Below, piece after piece: positions 9,172 to 18,048 of a DNA stretch of 51,346 bases (within the stretch, counting starts at the first letter, position 1; each line of letters begins with the position of its first letter). Source of the stretch: an uncultured Pleomorphomonas sp. (lineage in GTDB: Bacteria > Pseudomonadota > Alphaproteobacteria > Rhizobiales > Pleomorphomonadaceae). The notes below the pieces were generated by a model. It saw only the letters and a list, made by a program, of their open reading frames with translations. It was not told the DNA's origin and did not search any database. The translations under genes were made by a program, and so were the position numbers. The DNA is taken from positions 1 to 51,346 of the forward strand of contig CALMMQ010000094.1 in NCBI GenBank assembly GCA_937868725.1. Direction: 5' to 3'.

Positions 9172-9275
9172 TTGAGAATCCCGTGTTGGCGGAAAAGACA
9201 GGCCTTGAAATGGCTAGCCTGCCCGCCGTGTTCAAGGTGCCGGTCGGCAAAAGGTGGTTGACCGGCGCCGAACGA

Positions 9276-10010
9276 TCAGGCCAGATGCTCGCCGGCAAAG
9301 CGGACCAGCAGCTGCTGCACCGCCGCCACCAGCGACAGATAGGCCGTGGTCAGGGCCAGACCAACCTTGATCGGCGTCGACGGCATCAGGTCATAGGCGA
9401 GCGCCGCGCCGGCGAAGACGAACCACAGCACCGACACCAAGAGCGTCAGCGGCCGCCACTTCTCGACCCGCACCGGATGCACGAAGGCGATGGGAGCGAA
9501 GGTCAGGATGGACAGAGCGATGGTGATGGCGATGGTGGCCAGCTCCGGCGGCCGGAAGACGAACAGCAGGAACACGACGCCGTTCCAGACCACGGGGAAG
9601 CCGCGGAAGGCGTTGTTCTTCATCTTCATGCGCGTGTCGCCGTAATACATGGCGGACGTGAAGACGATGGCACCGGCCAGGGCCAAGGCGATCGGCGTCG
9701 AAGTAAAGCCGCCGGTGGCCACCGCCATGGCCGGCAGAAAAACGTAGGTGACGTAATCGACGACGAAATCGAGGGCCGCGCCCGAGAAGGTCGGCAGGCG
9801 ACGCTCGACCGAGACGCGGCGGGCGATCGGCCCGTCGACACCATCGACGACCAACGCCAGGCCGAGCCAGCCGAAGAAGGCGGTCCAGTCGTAATTGTAA
9901 GCGGCGAACGCGGCCAGCATGGCCAGCACGATGCCACTGGCGGTGAAGGCGTGAACGGCAAGCGCGATCAACGCGTTCTGATGGCGGCTCACGAGCGTCA
10001 GATCCGTCAT
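9276..10010 (-). CDS. pcs: Phosphatidylcholine synthase (CDP-alcohol phosphatidyltransferase family)
   Basis: A 244-residue inner-membrane enzyme condensing CDP-diacylglycerol with choline to phosphatidylcholine, a single-step pathway typical of rhizobia and relatives. The metal and CDP-binding motif begins DGVDGPIAR (about 57-65) and ends with LDFVVDYVTY; the DGVDGPIAR version is the Pcs form rather than that of phosphatidylglycerophosphate or phosphatidylserine synthases. About eight transmembrane helices are visible. It sits among other envelope genes but 100 bp or more from both neighbours. A GC-rich hairpin without a T-run lies just downstream (about 9237-9270). Confidence 0.92.
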   Translation of the reverse strand: MTDLTLVSRHQNALIALAVHAFTASGIVLAMLAAFAAYNYDWTAFFGWLGLALVVDGVDGPIARRVSVERRLPTFSGAALDFVVDYVTYVFLPAMAVATGGFTSTPIALALAGAIVFTSAMYYGDTRMKMKNNAFRGFPVVWNGVVFLLFVFRPPELATIAITIALSILTFAPIAFVHPVRVEKWRPLTLLVSVLWFVFAGAALAYDLMPSTPIKVGLALTTAYLSLVAAVQQLLVRFAGEHLA

Positions 10011-10158
10011 CGATCGGCCCTCTCCAGCGCGGTCCGGACCACTGGCGTCGTCGGACCAGAAAAAACAGATTCAGTCGTTTCCCATCCAGCCACGCGCTGC
10101 ATTGCCGTCAAGATACCGTCCCCCGCAACACGCCCAGACCCAAGTCAACTGGATGATC

Positions 10159-10998
10159 CTACCTGAAAACCAGTCCGGTCGCCAATAGCACTCCGGCCAG
10201 CGCCAGAACAACGCCAAGCGCATAAGTGGTTTTCATGCCTTTTGCCAGCTTTTCGAACCCCATCAGGGATCCGAGCAGGGCCATAGCCACCAGATTCATC
10301 AATCCGGCGGCAAACATCACCACCATCATGGCCCAGCAGCAGCCGAGGCAGGCGATGCCTTCCTCGATGCCGACGCGGAACGCCAGCCTGGCCGAGAGCA
10401 CGCCGAGTTCGGCCGGATAGGGATTGCGGCAGCGAATCAGACAGGCGAGCTTCAGCGGCGTGAACTGATAGACGCCGGCGGCGATCAGGATCGACGCCGA
10501 CAGCGCCGTCCCGGCCGGCGCCATGTGCGGCGACAGAGCGCCGAAATAGGTCAAGGCCGTCTGCGCCGCCGTGCCGAGGGCCGAGAAGGCGATCCAGACG
10601 CTGGCGTAGCCCGCCGTCACGCCAGCCACCACGCCACCACCAAGGCTGGCGTAGGCGCGAAAAGTGGCCGCTGCCGTCGGCAACATCATGGCCAGGACCA
10701 TGGCCACCCACATCAGAAACACGAGGGCGACGTCCTGCCAGCCCCAGGCGGCCAGCGCCGGCATCAGCGGCCCGTGCGGACCGTCGCCGACGAGAGCCGG
10801 AAACAGTCGGGCGAGGTGCTCGAAGGCCGGGGCCAGCGGCGCCATGCCCGGACCAAGCGCCCCGCTCATGTGGCCGCCGGCGACCGCCGCCGCCAGCCAG
10901 ACCCAGCCGACCGCCGACAGCAACGCGACGGCCAGCGCCACCACGTGTCGAGCGTGATCGGCCAGAAAGTTCGCCAAGCGTGCGCCGCCTGCAGCCAT
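10159..10998 (-). CDS. DUF2182 family membrane protein
   Basis: A 279-residue polytopic membrane protein. The DUF2182 hallmark MWVAMVLAMMLPTAAA is followed by further helices and a Cys-containing helix, GCCWAMM, preceded by an acidic GIEEGIACLGCC. Another pair of cysteines lies in LACLIRCRNP. Family members are annotated as predicted metal-binding integral membrane proteins, with no proven function. The start at 10998 has GGAAGGA upstream and lies 42 bp inside a longer frame without a ribosome site. It precedes pcs and follows the LpxL-type gene on the same strand. Confidence 0.82.
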   Translation of the reverse strand: MAAGGARLANFLADHARHVVALAVALLSAVGWVWLAAAVAGGHMSGALGPGMAPLAPAFEHLARLFPALVGDGPHGPLMPALAAWGWQDVALVFLMWVAMVLAMMLPTAAATFRAYASLGGGVVAGVTAGYASVWIAFSALGTAAQTALTYFGALSPHMAPAGTALSASILIAAGVYQFTPLKLACLIRCRNPYPAELGVLSARLAFRVGIEEGIACLGCCWAMMVVMFAAGLMNLVAMALLGSLMGFEKLAKGMKTTYALGVVLALAGVLLATGLVFR

Positions 10999-11046
10999 GA
11001 CATGTCCTTCCCGATGCTGGCCCGACCGCAGCCGTGCCACGCCGGC

Positions 11047-11955
11047 TCAGCCTTCGAGCTCGGGCAGCTTGCCCCACTTGCGGATCGACCACATCCACTG
11101 CGCCGGCTCTTCGCGGATCCAGCGCTCGAACGTCGCGTGCAGCCGGGCGGTGGCGGTGGCAATGTCGGCCTCGACGTCGTCGGTCCGGGGCATGTCGAGG
11201 AGCTGGCCGTCGATGCGGAAACGCACGCCACCAAGGCGGATGCAGCGGCCGATCACCAGAGGAATGCCGAGCCGGCGCGCCAGCGCCACCGGCAGACTGG
11301 CGAGCTTGGAGGGTCGGCCGAGAAACGGCAGGGTCAGGCCGGTGCCGTCGGGCAGATCGGACAGCATGGCGATGGCGAGGCCCTCGCGGGCGAGCGAACG
11401 CAGCTTCAGCGCCGAACTGCCACCGGTCTCCATCAGGCCGCCGTCGTAGATGCGGAGGCGCAGGCGCTTCAGGAACTGATCGGAATAGGGGTTGGCCAGG
11501 CGCCGGTAGACGGCGGCCATGGGCTGGCCAAGCTGGCGCGGACCACAGGCGACCAACTCCCAGTTGCCGGTGTGCATCGAACAGAAGACGATGCCGCGGC
11601 CATCGCTCTCGGCCGCATCGACGGCGGCGATCAGCTCGGCGCTGGCGGAGATGCGGCGCGGCTCGCGCAGGATCTGAGGGATGAGCACCGTCTCGGCGGC
11701 GGTGCGGCCGAGGTTCTCCCACATGTCGCCGAGAATGCGCTGGCGTGCCGCCGCGTCGAGTTCAGGAAGCGCCAGGCGCAGATGCATTTCGGCCCGGCGG
11801 TGGCGACCGTTGAACGGGCCGAGCTGCCGCCACAGATAACCCATCAGTGCCGACGCCCGGTCAACGCCAAGGAGGCGGAGCACGGTGGTGATCGTCTTGA
11901 GGGCCGCGAATTCCGCAATGTGCGACAGCTTGCGCAATGCCTTGTTGCCCGCCAA
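11047..11955 (-). CDS. LpxL/HtrB-type lysophospholipid or lipid A acyltransferase
   Basis: A 302-residue member of the bacterial lipid A biosynthesis acyltransferase family, peripheral on the inner membrane. The catalytic HX4E motif is HTGNWE (H128, E133) and the substrate motif YRRLANPYSD follows. It should add a secondary acyl chain to lipid A or, less likely, to another lipid. Translation appears to begin at a TTG (11955): GGAGG lies 7 nt upstream and no ATG occurs before residue 38. No other lpx genes adjoin it. Confidence 0.88.
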   Translation of the reverse strand: MAGNKALRKLSHIAEFAALKTITTVLRLLGVDRASALMGYLWRQLGPFNGRHRRAEMHLRLALPELDAAARQRILGDMWENLGRTAAETVLIPQILREPRRISASAELIAAVDAAESDGRGIVFCSMHTGNWELVACGPRQLGQPMAAVYRRLANPYSDQFLKRLRLRIYDGGLMETGGSSALKLRSLAREGLAIAMLSDLPDGTGLTLPFLGRPSKLASLPVALARRLGIPLVIGRCIRLGGVRFRIDGQLLDMPRTDDVEADIATATARLHATFERWIREEPAQWMWSIRKWGKLPELEG

Positions 11956-12063
11956 TCGCCCGCCTCCGTTTGCCGCACCGGCCTGCCCCGCAGCGCCGCT
12001 CGCCGGTATTACAGCATTCGCTCGCCCGTCTCCACCCCGAACAAGGGCACACCCGCGTCTGCT

Positions 12064-13317
12064 TCAATGGGCGATGCGCAACTGCGTCAGCTTGTCGCCG
12101 ATGACGCCGAAGGTTTTGATGATGTCGGTGGCCGACTGGGCGTTGAAGTACTTGTCCTCGGAGGAAGCGCACTGGCGCAGCACATCCTCATTGCCGTCGA
12201 TGACGAGCACTGTGTAGATGACGACGCCGGCCGTCTTGGCGGCCGTGCATACGGCGCTCATGCGCTGGTCGGCCAACGCCCAGGCGTTCTGACCGTCGCC
12301 GCCCCAGCGGTCCTGGGTGTTTTCACCGTCCGACAGCAGAATGATAACATCCTCATAGTCGTAGCCCGTCGGCTTGGCCGGCGCATCGAGCGGCGCACCG
12401 GCGGACAGCGACTGCCAGGCCCAAGCCAGGCCGATGGCCTGATTGGTCGAACCGCCCGTGGTCATGGCGTCAATGGCCGAGGTCAGGGTCGTCCAGTCAT
12501 AGGTGAGCGGCGTCAGGGCCTTGGGACAGCTCGAATACTGTTCAGCATAAAAGCGGGTGGCCGCCGTGCTCGGCGTGACGTTGGAGATATCGTAGTCGCG
12601 GTCACGATCGGTGACGCAGCCCGTCCAGTACGTCTTGTCGGAATAGGGATAGATGGAAACCGTCGTGCAGGAATAGCGGCTGCAGCTGCGGGTCGTCCCG
12701 TCCCAGCGCAGCCAGTTGGCATCGCGGTTGGCCGAACCGACGTTGACATCGCGGTTGAACGGAATGATCGACACATAAACATCGCCGGGCTTGGAAGATG
12801 CCGCCTTGAGCTTGTCGACGAGGCCGGTGGCGGCGGTCTTGAGCGCGGTGATCTTGCCCGACGCGTTCATCGAACCGGTATTGTCGAGAGCGAGCGCGAT
12901 GCGCAGGCGTGTCGATGACCAGTTGGTCTCCGCGGTGGCGGCGATGGTCTGACTGGACACACCGATGACGTTCAGCACCATGATGTCGACGGTGCCACTG
13001 GCCCGCGCCGTGATCGTGGCGCCACCGTTGCGCACGTAGCTTGCAGTAACGGCAACGTTGCTGACGCCATTGGCGACGAAGTTGGCGTTGAAGAGCTGTA
13101 GCGCACGGGTATTGATGGCACTCGCCGTCATGCCGTCCGCCTCCGAGGACAGCGCCAGCACGGCGGCGTCGAGAGCGTTCTGCATTCTCTCGCGGGCGTC
13201 CGACAAGCGGGCGTAATCGACGGCGGCGCCGACCGATGTCATCACCGGCAGGATGGAAAGGCCGAAGGCCACGGCAATGTTGCCGCGCCTGTTCCTTAGA
13301 AAATCGCCGAACAGCAT
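12064..13317 (-). CDS. TadE/G-like pilus-assembly protein with von Willebrand A domain
   Basis: A 417-residue envelope protein. The N-terminus is a Flp-pilus TadG-like segment: the short RNRRGNIAV motif and one hydrophobic helix (about 12-33), then a pilin-like stretch. A von Willebrand A domain starts near residue 150 with the MIDAS motif DNTGSM and ends with ILLSDGENTQ. Several cysteines cluster between the first and second half (CSRYSC, GC, SC), suggesting disulfides outside the cytoplasm. The ATG at 13317 has GGAG upstream. No tad or cpa genes are adjacent, so it is a solitary member. Role in adhesion or surface assembly is inferred. Confidence 0.82.
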   Translation of the reverse strand: MLFGDFLRNRRGNIAVAFGLSILPVMTSVGAAVDYARLSDARERMQNALDAAVLALSSEADGMTASAINTRALQLFNANFVANGVSNVAVTASYVRNGGATITARASGTVDIMVLNVIGVSSQTIAATAETNWSSTRLRIALALDNTGSMNASGKITALKTAATGLVDKLKAASSKPGDVYVSIIPFNRDVNVGSANRDANWLRWDGTTRSCSRYSCTTVSIYPYSDKTYWTGCVTDRDRDYDISNVTPSTAATRFYAEQYSSCPKALTPLTYDWTTLTSAIDAMTTGGSTNQAIGLAWAWQSLSAGAPLDAPAKPTGYDYEDVIILLSDGENTQDRWGGDGQNAWALADQRMSAVCTAAKTAGVVIYTVLVIDGNEDVLRQCASSEDKYFNAQSATDIIKTFGVIGDKLTQLRIAH

Positions 13318-13449
13318 GGCCGGAACTCCGGGCGGGTGGTTCCGGCCATGGTAGGGGGGCGATTTGAATTCCCGCTTAAGCATACGTTTACAATTGGACG
13401 CATGCGGTGACGAAGGCGCGTCGCCCGACGTGAAAAGGGCGGAGGCCGT

Positions 13450-16400
13450 TTACGTTCTCAGCACCCTGTAGATGGCCGGGATGACCAGCACCGTCAGCAG
13501 TGTCGAGGAGGCCAGGCCGAACAGCAGCGAAATGGCCAGGCCCTGAAAGATCGGGTCGGTCAGGATCACGGCCGCGCCGATCATGGCGGCAAGCGCCGTC
13601 AGCAGGATCGGCTTGAAGCGGATGGCGCCGGCGATCAGCAGCACCTCGACCAGCGACCGTTCCGGCGACCGGGCGTGGCGAATGAAGTCCACCAGCAGGA
13701 TCGAGTTGCGGACGATGATGCCGGCGAGCGCGATGAAGCCGATCATCGAGGTGGCCGAGAATGGCGCCCCGAACAGCCAATGACCGCCGAGAATGCCGAT
13801 GAAGGTCAGCGGAATCGGCGTCAGGATGACCAGCGGCACCTTGAACGAACCGAACTGGGCGACGACCAGGATGTAGATGCCAAGCATGGCGACCATGAAG
13901 GCGGCCCCCATGTCGCGGAAGGTCACCCAGGTCACCTCCCACTCACCGTCCCAGAGCAGGGTCGGCTTGGTCTCGTCGTCGGGCTGGCCATGCAGGGCGA
14001 TGGTCGGCTTGTCGAGGCCGGTCCAGTCTTGCCTGTCGATGGCATCGCGCACCGCCAGCATGCCGTAGAGCGGCGCCTCGTAGGAGCCGGCCAACTCCGC
14101 CGTCACCATTTCGGCGTAGCGGCCGTTGTGGCGGAACACCGGATAGGACGTCTGTTCCTCGGCGAGACGGACGACGTCGCCGAGTTCGACGATGCCGCGG
14201 TCGCCGGGCAGTGCGTTGGCCGGAATGGGCGTGGTCAGGAAGCGTTCGTCCACGACGCGGTCGCCCTTGGGCCGCTCGAGGCGGATGGGGATGGGCGTGC
14301 GACCGTCACCGCGATGGGAATAGCCGATGGTCGTTCCCGAGTTGAGGATGGCCAGCGTGTCGAAGACGTCGCTCTCGTCGACCTTGTAGAAGTCGAGATC
14401 GTCGCTGGAGATGGTGGCCCTGAGCTTGCGCGCCCGCTCGCCGAAGGAGTTGTCAACGTCGACGATGAACGGCACCGAGCGGAAGGCGTCTTCGACCTTG
14501 GCCGCCACCTTGCGCCGGCTGTCGGGATCGGGACCGTAGATTTCGGCCAGCAAGGTGGCCATCACCGGCGGCCCCGGCGGCGGCTCGACGACCTTGAGCG
14601 TCGTACCGGCGGGAACGGCGAGTTTCATCACGCGATCGCGGATGTCGAGGGCGATCTGGTGGCTGGAGCGCGAGCGTTCGCCCTTGGCCGTCAGGTTGAC
14701 GGCGACGTCGCCCATCTGCGGTTCCGAGCGCATGTAGGTGTGACGGACGAGGCCGTTGAAGTTGAACGGGGCGGCGGTGCCAGCGTGGGTCTGCACCGAC
14801 AGCACTTCCGGTAGCTGCAGCACTTCGCTGGCGACAGCCTCAGCCACGGCGTCGGTGGCCTCGATGGACGAGCCTTCCTTGAGATCGATGGTGACCGACA
14901 GTTCGCTCTTGTTGTCGAAGGGCAGCAGCTTGACCGTGACGTGCTTGGTGTAGAACAGACTGAGCGAACCGAGCGTCAGCGCGCCGATGATCAGCAGGAA
15001 GGCCCAGGAGCGCGCCTTGCTGGCCAGGATCGGCCGGGCCACGGCCTTGTAGGCGGCGCCTAGCAGCCCGCCATGCTGGTCGTGGCCGTCGCCGTGATGC
15101 AGCTTGGCCTTGCCGGCGATCTTCAGCATCAGCCACGGCGTCACCATGACGGCGACGAAGAACGAGAAGATCATGGCGGCCGAGGCGTTGGCCGGGATGG
15201 GGCTCATGTAGGGGCCCATCATGCCCGACACGAACAGCATGGGCAGCAGCGCCGCCACCACGGTGAGCGTGGCGACGATGGTCGGGTTGCCGACCTCGGC
15301 CACGGCCTCGATGGCGGCCTGGCGGCGGTCGCCGTCCGGAGCCAGCCCCCAGTGACGGGCAATGTTCTCGATGACGACGATGGCGTCGTCGACCAGGATG
15401 CCGATGGAGAAGATCAGGGCGAACAGCGACACGCGGTTGAGCGTGTAGCCCATGACGCGCGAGGCAAACAGCGTCAGCAGGATGGTGACGGGGATGACGA
15501 TGGCCACCACCATCGCCTCGCGCCGGCCGATGGCCAGCCAGACGAGCGCGATGATCGACAGCGTGGCGAGGCCGAGATGGAACAGCAGCTCGTTGGCCTT
15601 CTCGTTGGCCGTCTCGCCGTAGTCGCGCGTCACGTCGACCTTGACGCCGTCGGGAATGAGGCTGCCGTGCAGGGCGTCGACCCGCTCGAGAATGCGGCTG
15701 GCGACGGTGACGGCGTTGGCCCCTGCCCGCTTGGCGACGGCCAGCGTCACGGCCGGCACGCGCTCGATATTGCCTTCCTTGTCGCGGCTCAGCGAAGAGA
15801 CGAGCGCGTCGGACGTGTTGGCGTCAAAGGCGACATCGGCGACGTCGCGGACGTAGACCGGGCGACCGTCGCGGCTGGTGATCAGCAGGTTGCCGATTTC
15901 GGCCGGCGTCTTCAGCGTTTCGCCAGCGGCGACGACGATGGCCTCGCCGTTGTCGCGCACCCGACCGGTGTTGAACGACCGGTTGGCGCCCTTCACCTTG
16001 CCAGCCAGTTGCTGCAGCGTCACACCGTAGAGCGCCAGACGTTCGGGATCGGGAGCGATGCGGATGATCTCCGAGGTCTCGCCAACGATGTAGGACAGAC
16101 CGACGTCGTCGATCTTGGACACTTCGGTGCGAAGCTCGCGGGCAACGCGCGTCAGGTCGTTGGCGGTGACCGGGCTGCCGGGGGTGGCCGACAGGGTCAG
16201 CGACACGATGGCCACGTCGTCGATGCCGCGGCCGACGATGGCCGGCTCGGGCGTGCCGACGGGGATCTTGTCCATGTTGGCCATGATCTTGTCGTGCACG
16301 CGCAGCACGGCGGCGTCCGAAGACGTGCCGACCAGAAAGCGGGCGACGACGACGACAGCATCGTCGTAGGTGTAGGAGTAGACGTGCTCGACACCGTTGA

Positions 16401-16650
16401 TGCCCTTGACGATGGTCTCGAGCGGCTCGGTGATCAGCTTGGAGGCGTCCTCGGCCTTGAGACCGGAGGCGTCGACGTGGATGTCGACCATCGGCACGGA
16501 TATCTGCGGCTCTTCCTCGCGCGGCAGCGTCATCAGAGCGACGACGCCCATGGCCAGAGCCGCCAGCAGGAACAGCGGCGTCAGCGGCGAGACGATGAAG
16601 GTGCGCGTCAGATTGCCGGCGATCCCGAGCGAAACCTTGGGAGCGATCAT
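13450..16650 (-). CDS. Efflux RND transporter permease subunit (AcrB/ACR_tran family)
   Basis: A 1066-residue inner-membrane proton antiporter with twelve predicted helices and two large periplasmic loops. The proton-relay Asp pair is in GILVDDAIVVIENI (D421, D422). The second repeat ends with FIALAGIIVRNSILLVDF. Between the two halves is a histidine-rich cytoplasmic stretch, KLHHGDGHDQHGG (about 516-528), unusual for drug pumps. The gene overlaps the adaptor gene by 4 bp (ATGA), so the two are translationally coupled. No outer-membrane channel gene is present, so it must use a TolC-like protein encoded elsewhere. Substrate unknown; drugs, metals or reactive sulfur compounds are all possible. 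Confidence 0.92.
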   Translation of the reverse strand: MIAPKVSLGIAGNLTRTFIVSPLTPLFLLAALAMGVVALMTLPREEEPQISVPMVDIHVDASGLKAEDASKLITEPLETIVKGINGVEHVYSYTYDDAVVVVARFLVGTSSDAAVLRVHDKIMANMDKIPVGTPEPAIVGRGIDDVAIVSLTLSATPGSPVTANDLTRVARELRTEVSKIDDVGLSYIVGETSEIIRIAPDPERLALYGVTLQQLAGKVKGANRSFNTGRVRDNGEAIVVAAGETLKTPAEIGNLLITSRDGRPVYVRDVADVAFDANTSDALVSSLSRDKEGNIERVPAVTLAVAKRAGANAVTVASRILERVDALHGSLIPDGVKVDVTRDYGETANEKANELLFHLGLATLSIIALVWLAIGRREAMVVAIVIPVTILLTLFASRVMGYTLNRVSLFALIFSIGILVDDAIVVIENIARHWGLAPDGDRRQAAIEAVAEVGNPTIVATLTVVAALLPMLFVSGMMGPYMSPIPANASAAMIFSFFVAVMVTPWLMLKIAGKAKLHHGDGHDQHGGLLGAAYKAVARPILASKARSWAFLLIIGALTLGSLSLFYTKHVTVKLLPFDNKSELSVTIDLKEGSSIEATDAVAEAVASEVLQLPEVLSVQTHAGTAAPFNFNGLVRHTYMRSEPQMGDVAVNLTAKGERSRSSHQIALDIRDRVMKLAVPAGTTLKVVEPPPGPPVMATLLAEIYGPDPDSRRKVAAKVEDAFRSVPFIVDVDNSFGERARKLRATISSDDLDFYKVDESDVFDTLAILNSGTTIGYSHRGDGRTPIPIRLERPKGDRVVDERFLTTPIPANALPGDRGIVELGDVVRLAEEQTSYPVFRHNGRYAEMVTAELAGSYEAPLYGMLAVRDAIDRQDWTGLDKPTIALHGQPDDETKPTLLWDGEWEVTWVTFRDMGAAFMVAMLGIYILVVAQFGSFKVPLVILTPIPLTFIGILGGHWLFGAPFSATSMIGFIALAGIIVRNSILLVDFIRHARSPERSLVEVLLIAGAIRFKPILLTALAAMIGAAVILTDPIFQGLAISLLFGLASSTLLTVLVIPAIYRVLRT

Positions 16651-17621
16651 GGGACGATCACCTCTTCGCCGCTGGTCAGACCGGTCAGCACGTCGGCCAT
16701 GGCCACGCCGTCGACGTTGCGTTTCTCGCCCAACACCACGGCGCGTTCCACCGTCTTGTCGCCCTGCTTGACCGACACGAAGTCGAGGCCGTGGCGGGTG
16801 ACGACGGCGCCGGCCGGCACCAGCAGCGCTGCGCCGCTCCCCACCGGCACCCTGACCTGCAGCCGGGCGCCGATGAAAGCCGTGTCGAGACCGTCGACCG
16901 CCACGTCGGCCGTCACCCGGCCACCGTCGATTTCAGGATAGATCTTGGCGAGCCGCCCCGGCCGCATCGAGCCGTCGCCGGCGGCGATCTCGATGGCGCT
17001 GCCCTCCTTGAGGGCGGCGGCGTGGCGTTCGGGAATGGCGAGACGCAGGAAATAGCCACCGGAGCCGATGGTGGCAACGCTCTCGCCGGCCATCAGCACG
17101 GCCCCGCGCGTCACCGGCACGGTGAGCACGCGACCGTCTGCGGGGGCCAGCACCTCGCCCTCGCTCTGCTGTTGCACCAGCACGGCACGCTGAGCCTCAG
17201 CGGCGGCGATCTGGTTGCGGGCGACATCGGTCTGCAGGCGCAACTGATCGAGGCGCTGGGTGGTCGAAACGCCCTTGTCGACCAGGGTCTGGCCGCGCTG
17301 CAGCTCGGTTTCGGCGTTGTCGAGTTGGGCTTCGAGCGCCTTGATCTGGGCATCGAGGGCCTGGATCTGGAAGGCGATCTTGTCGTCCTTGACGAGCGCG
17401 ATGACCTGACCGGCCTTGACGACGTCGCCCTCGCTGACCGTCAGTTCGACCAGCGAACCGCCGATGCGGGCGCGCGCCGCGTTGGTGTCGCGCGTCTCGA
17501 CCTTGCCGTAGACGGCCTTCCATTCGGTGACCGTGGTTGGCTTGACGACGATCGTGCCGGCCCAGACGGCCGTTGTCGTCATGACGAGAGCGGTCGCTAG
17601 ACCGACGAGACTGGCTTTCAT
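16647..17621 (-). CDS. RND efflux periplasmic adaptor subunit (membrane fusion protein)
   Basis: A 324-residue periplasmic adaptor. A signal peptide is visible (MKASLVGLATALVMTTTAVWA). Then comes a lipoyl-like half (ARIGGSLVELTVSEGDVVKAG), a helical hairpin (about 75-140, rich in Q, A and L), the second lipoyl half (VLAPADGRVLTVPV) and beta-barrel and membrane-proximal domains. It links the RND pump to an outer-membrane channel. The start at 17621 gives a clean signal peptide. It lies between the DUF2892 gene (108 bp upstream) and the pump gene (4-bp overlap). Confidence 0.92.
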   Translation of the reverse strand: MKASLVGLATALVMTTTAVWAGTIVVKPTTVTEWKAVYGKVETRDTNAARARIGGSLVELTVSEGDVVKAGQVIALVKDDKIAFQIQALDAQIKALEAQLDNAETELQRGQTLVDKGVSTTQRLDQLRLQTDVARNQIAAAEAQRAVLVQQQSEGEVLAPADGRVLTVPVTRGAVLMAGESVATIGSGGYFLRLAIPERHAAALKEGSAIEIAAGDGSMRPGRLAKIYPEIDGGRVTADVAVDGLDTAFIGARLQVRVPVGSGAALLVPAGAVVTRHGLDFVSVKQGDKTVERAVVLGEKRNVDGVAMADVLTGLTSGEEVIVP

Positions 17622-17729
17622 GAGAGGCGTCTCTTCCAGAAAAATGACATGGCTGGTCCGGGCCGGAAGCCGGGCCACAAAAGATTCGGCATCGGGATCA
17701 TAGGCCGCTGCCTGAGCGGAGCCGATAGA

Positions 17730-17930
17730 TCAGAAGGCGCAGCCCGACTTGACGCCCAGCTTGCGCAGCACGCTGGCGGCCGGGCAGAAGCCGGTAAAGG
17801 CCGACTGCAACAGGTTGAGGCCGACAAACACCGTCAGCCAGACGAACAGCGGGTGCACGAAGACGGTGAGGACGACCGACAGCAGCACCATGAAGCCGGC
17901 AAACGCGAGAATGGCACGATCAATGGACAT
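17730..17930 (-). CDS. DUF2892 (YgaP-like membrane domain) protein
   Basis: A 66-residue two-helix membrane protein with the DUF2892 pattern: MSIDRAILAFAG, a second helix, then GFCPAASVLRKLG and a terminal SGCAF. The two cysteines and the CP motif match the membrane part of rhodanese-type YgaP proteins and the small proteins found in BigR/SqrR-controlled sulfide operons. It has a strong GGAGG site and is the first gene of an operon with the RND adaptor and pump. The exact function is unknown; a role in handling sulfur or in pump assembly is inference from context. Confidence 0.85.
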   Translation of the reverse strand: MSIDRAILAFAGFMVLLSVVLTVFVHPLFVWLTVFVGLNLLQSAFTGFCPAASVLRKLGVKSGCAF

Positions 17931-17953
17931 GGGAACCTCCGTTAATTTCTTTT

Positions 17954-17986
17954 ATTAGTATATACTAATGTTTCGAGTCGATGCAA
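17954..17986 (-). promoter_or_regulatory. Promoter with overlapping 16-bp palindromic operator
   Basis: Read leftward, TTGCAT (17981-17986 on plus) and TATACT (17957-17962) are 18 bp apart, a fair sigma-70 type promoter for the DUF2892-RND operon. The -10 box lies inside the perfect palindrome ATTAGTATATACTAAT (17954-17969), which ends 24 bp before the start codon. An ArsR-type dimer bound there would block RNA polymerase. No such regulator gene is in the immediate vicinity. Confidence 0.6.
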
Positions 17987-18048
17987 GCCCCCTCGCCGCG
18001 TCTTGTCGCGGCGGTGCCGAGGCTTGTCGGAACGGGGCCGGCGCCCGG

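Noticed and set aside
15073-16941. A 622-codon open frame on the plus strand opposite the RND genes
   Set aside because: Antisense to a well-supported pump and adaptor; composition is shadow-like and no domain is visible.
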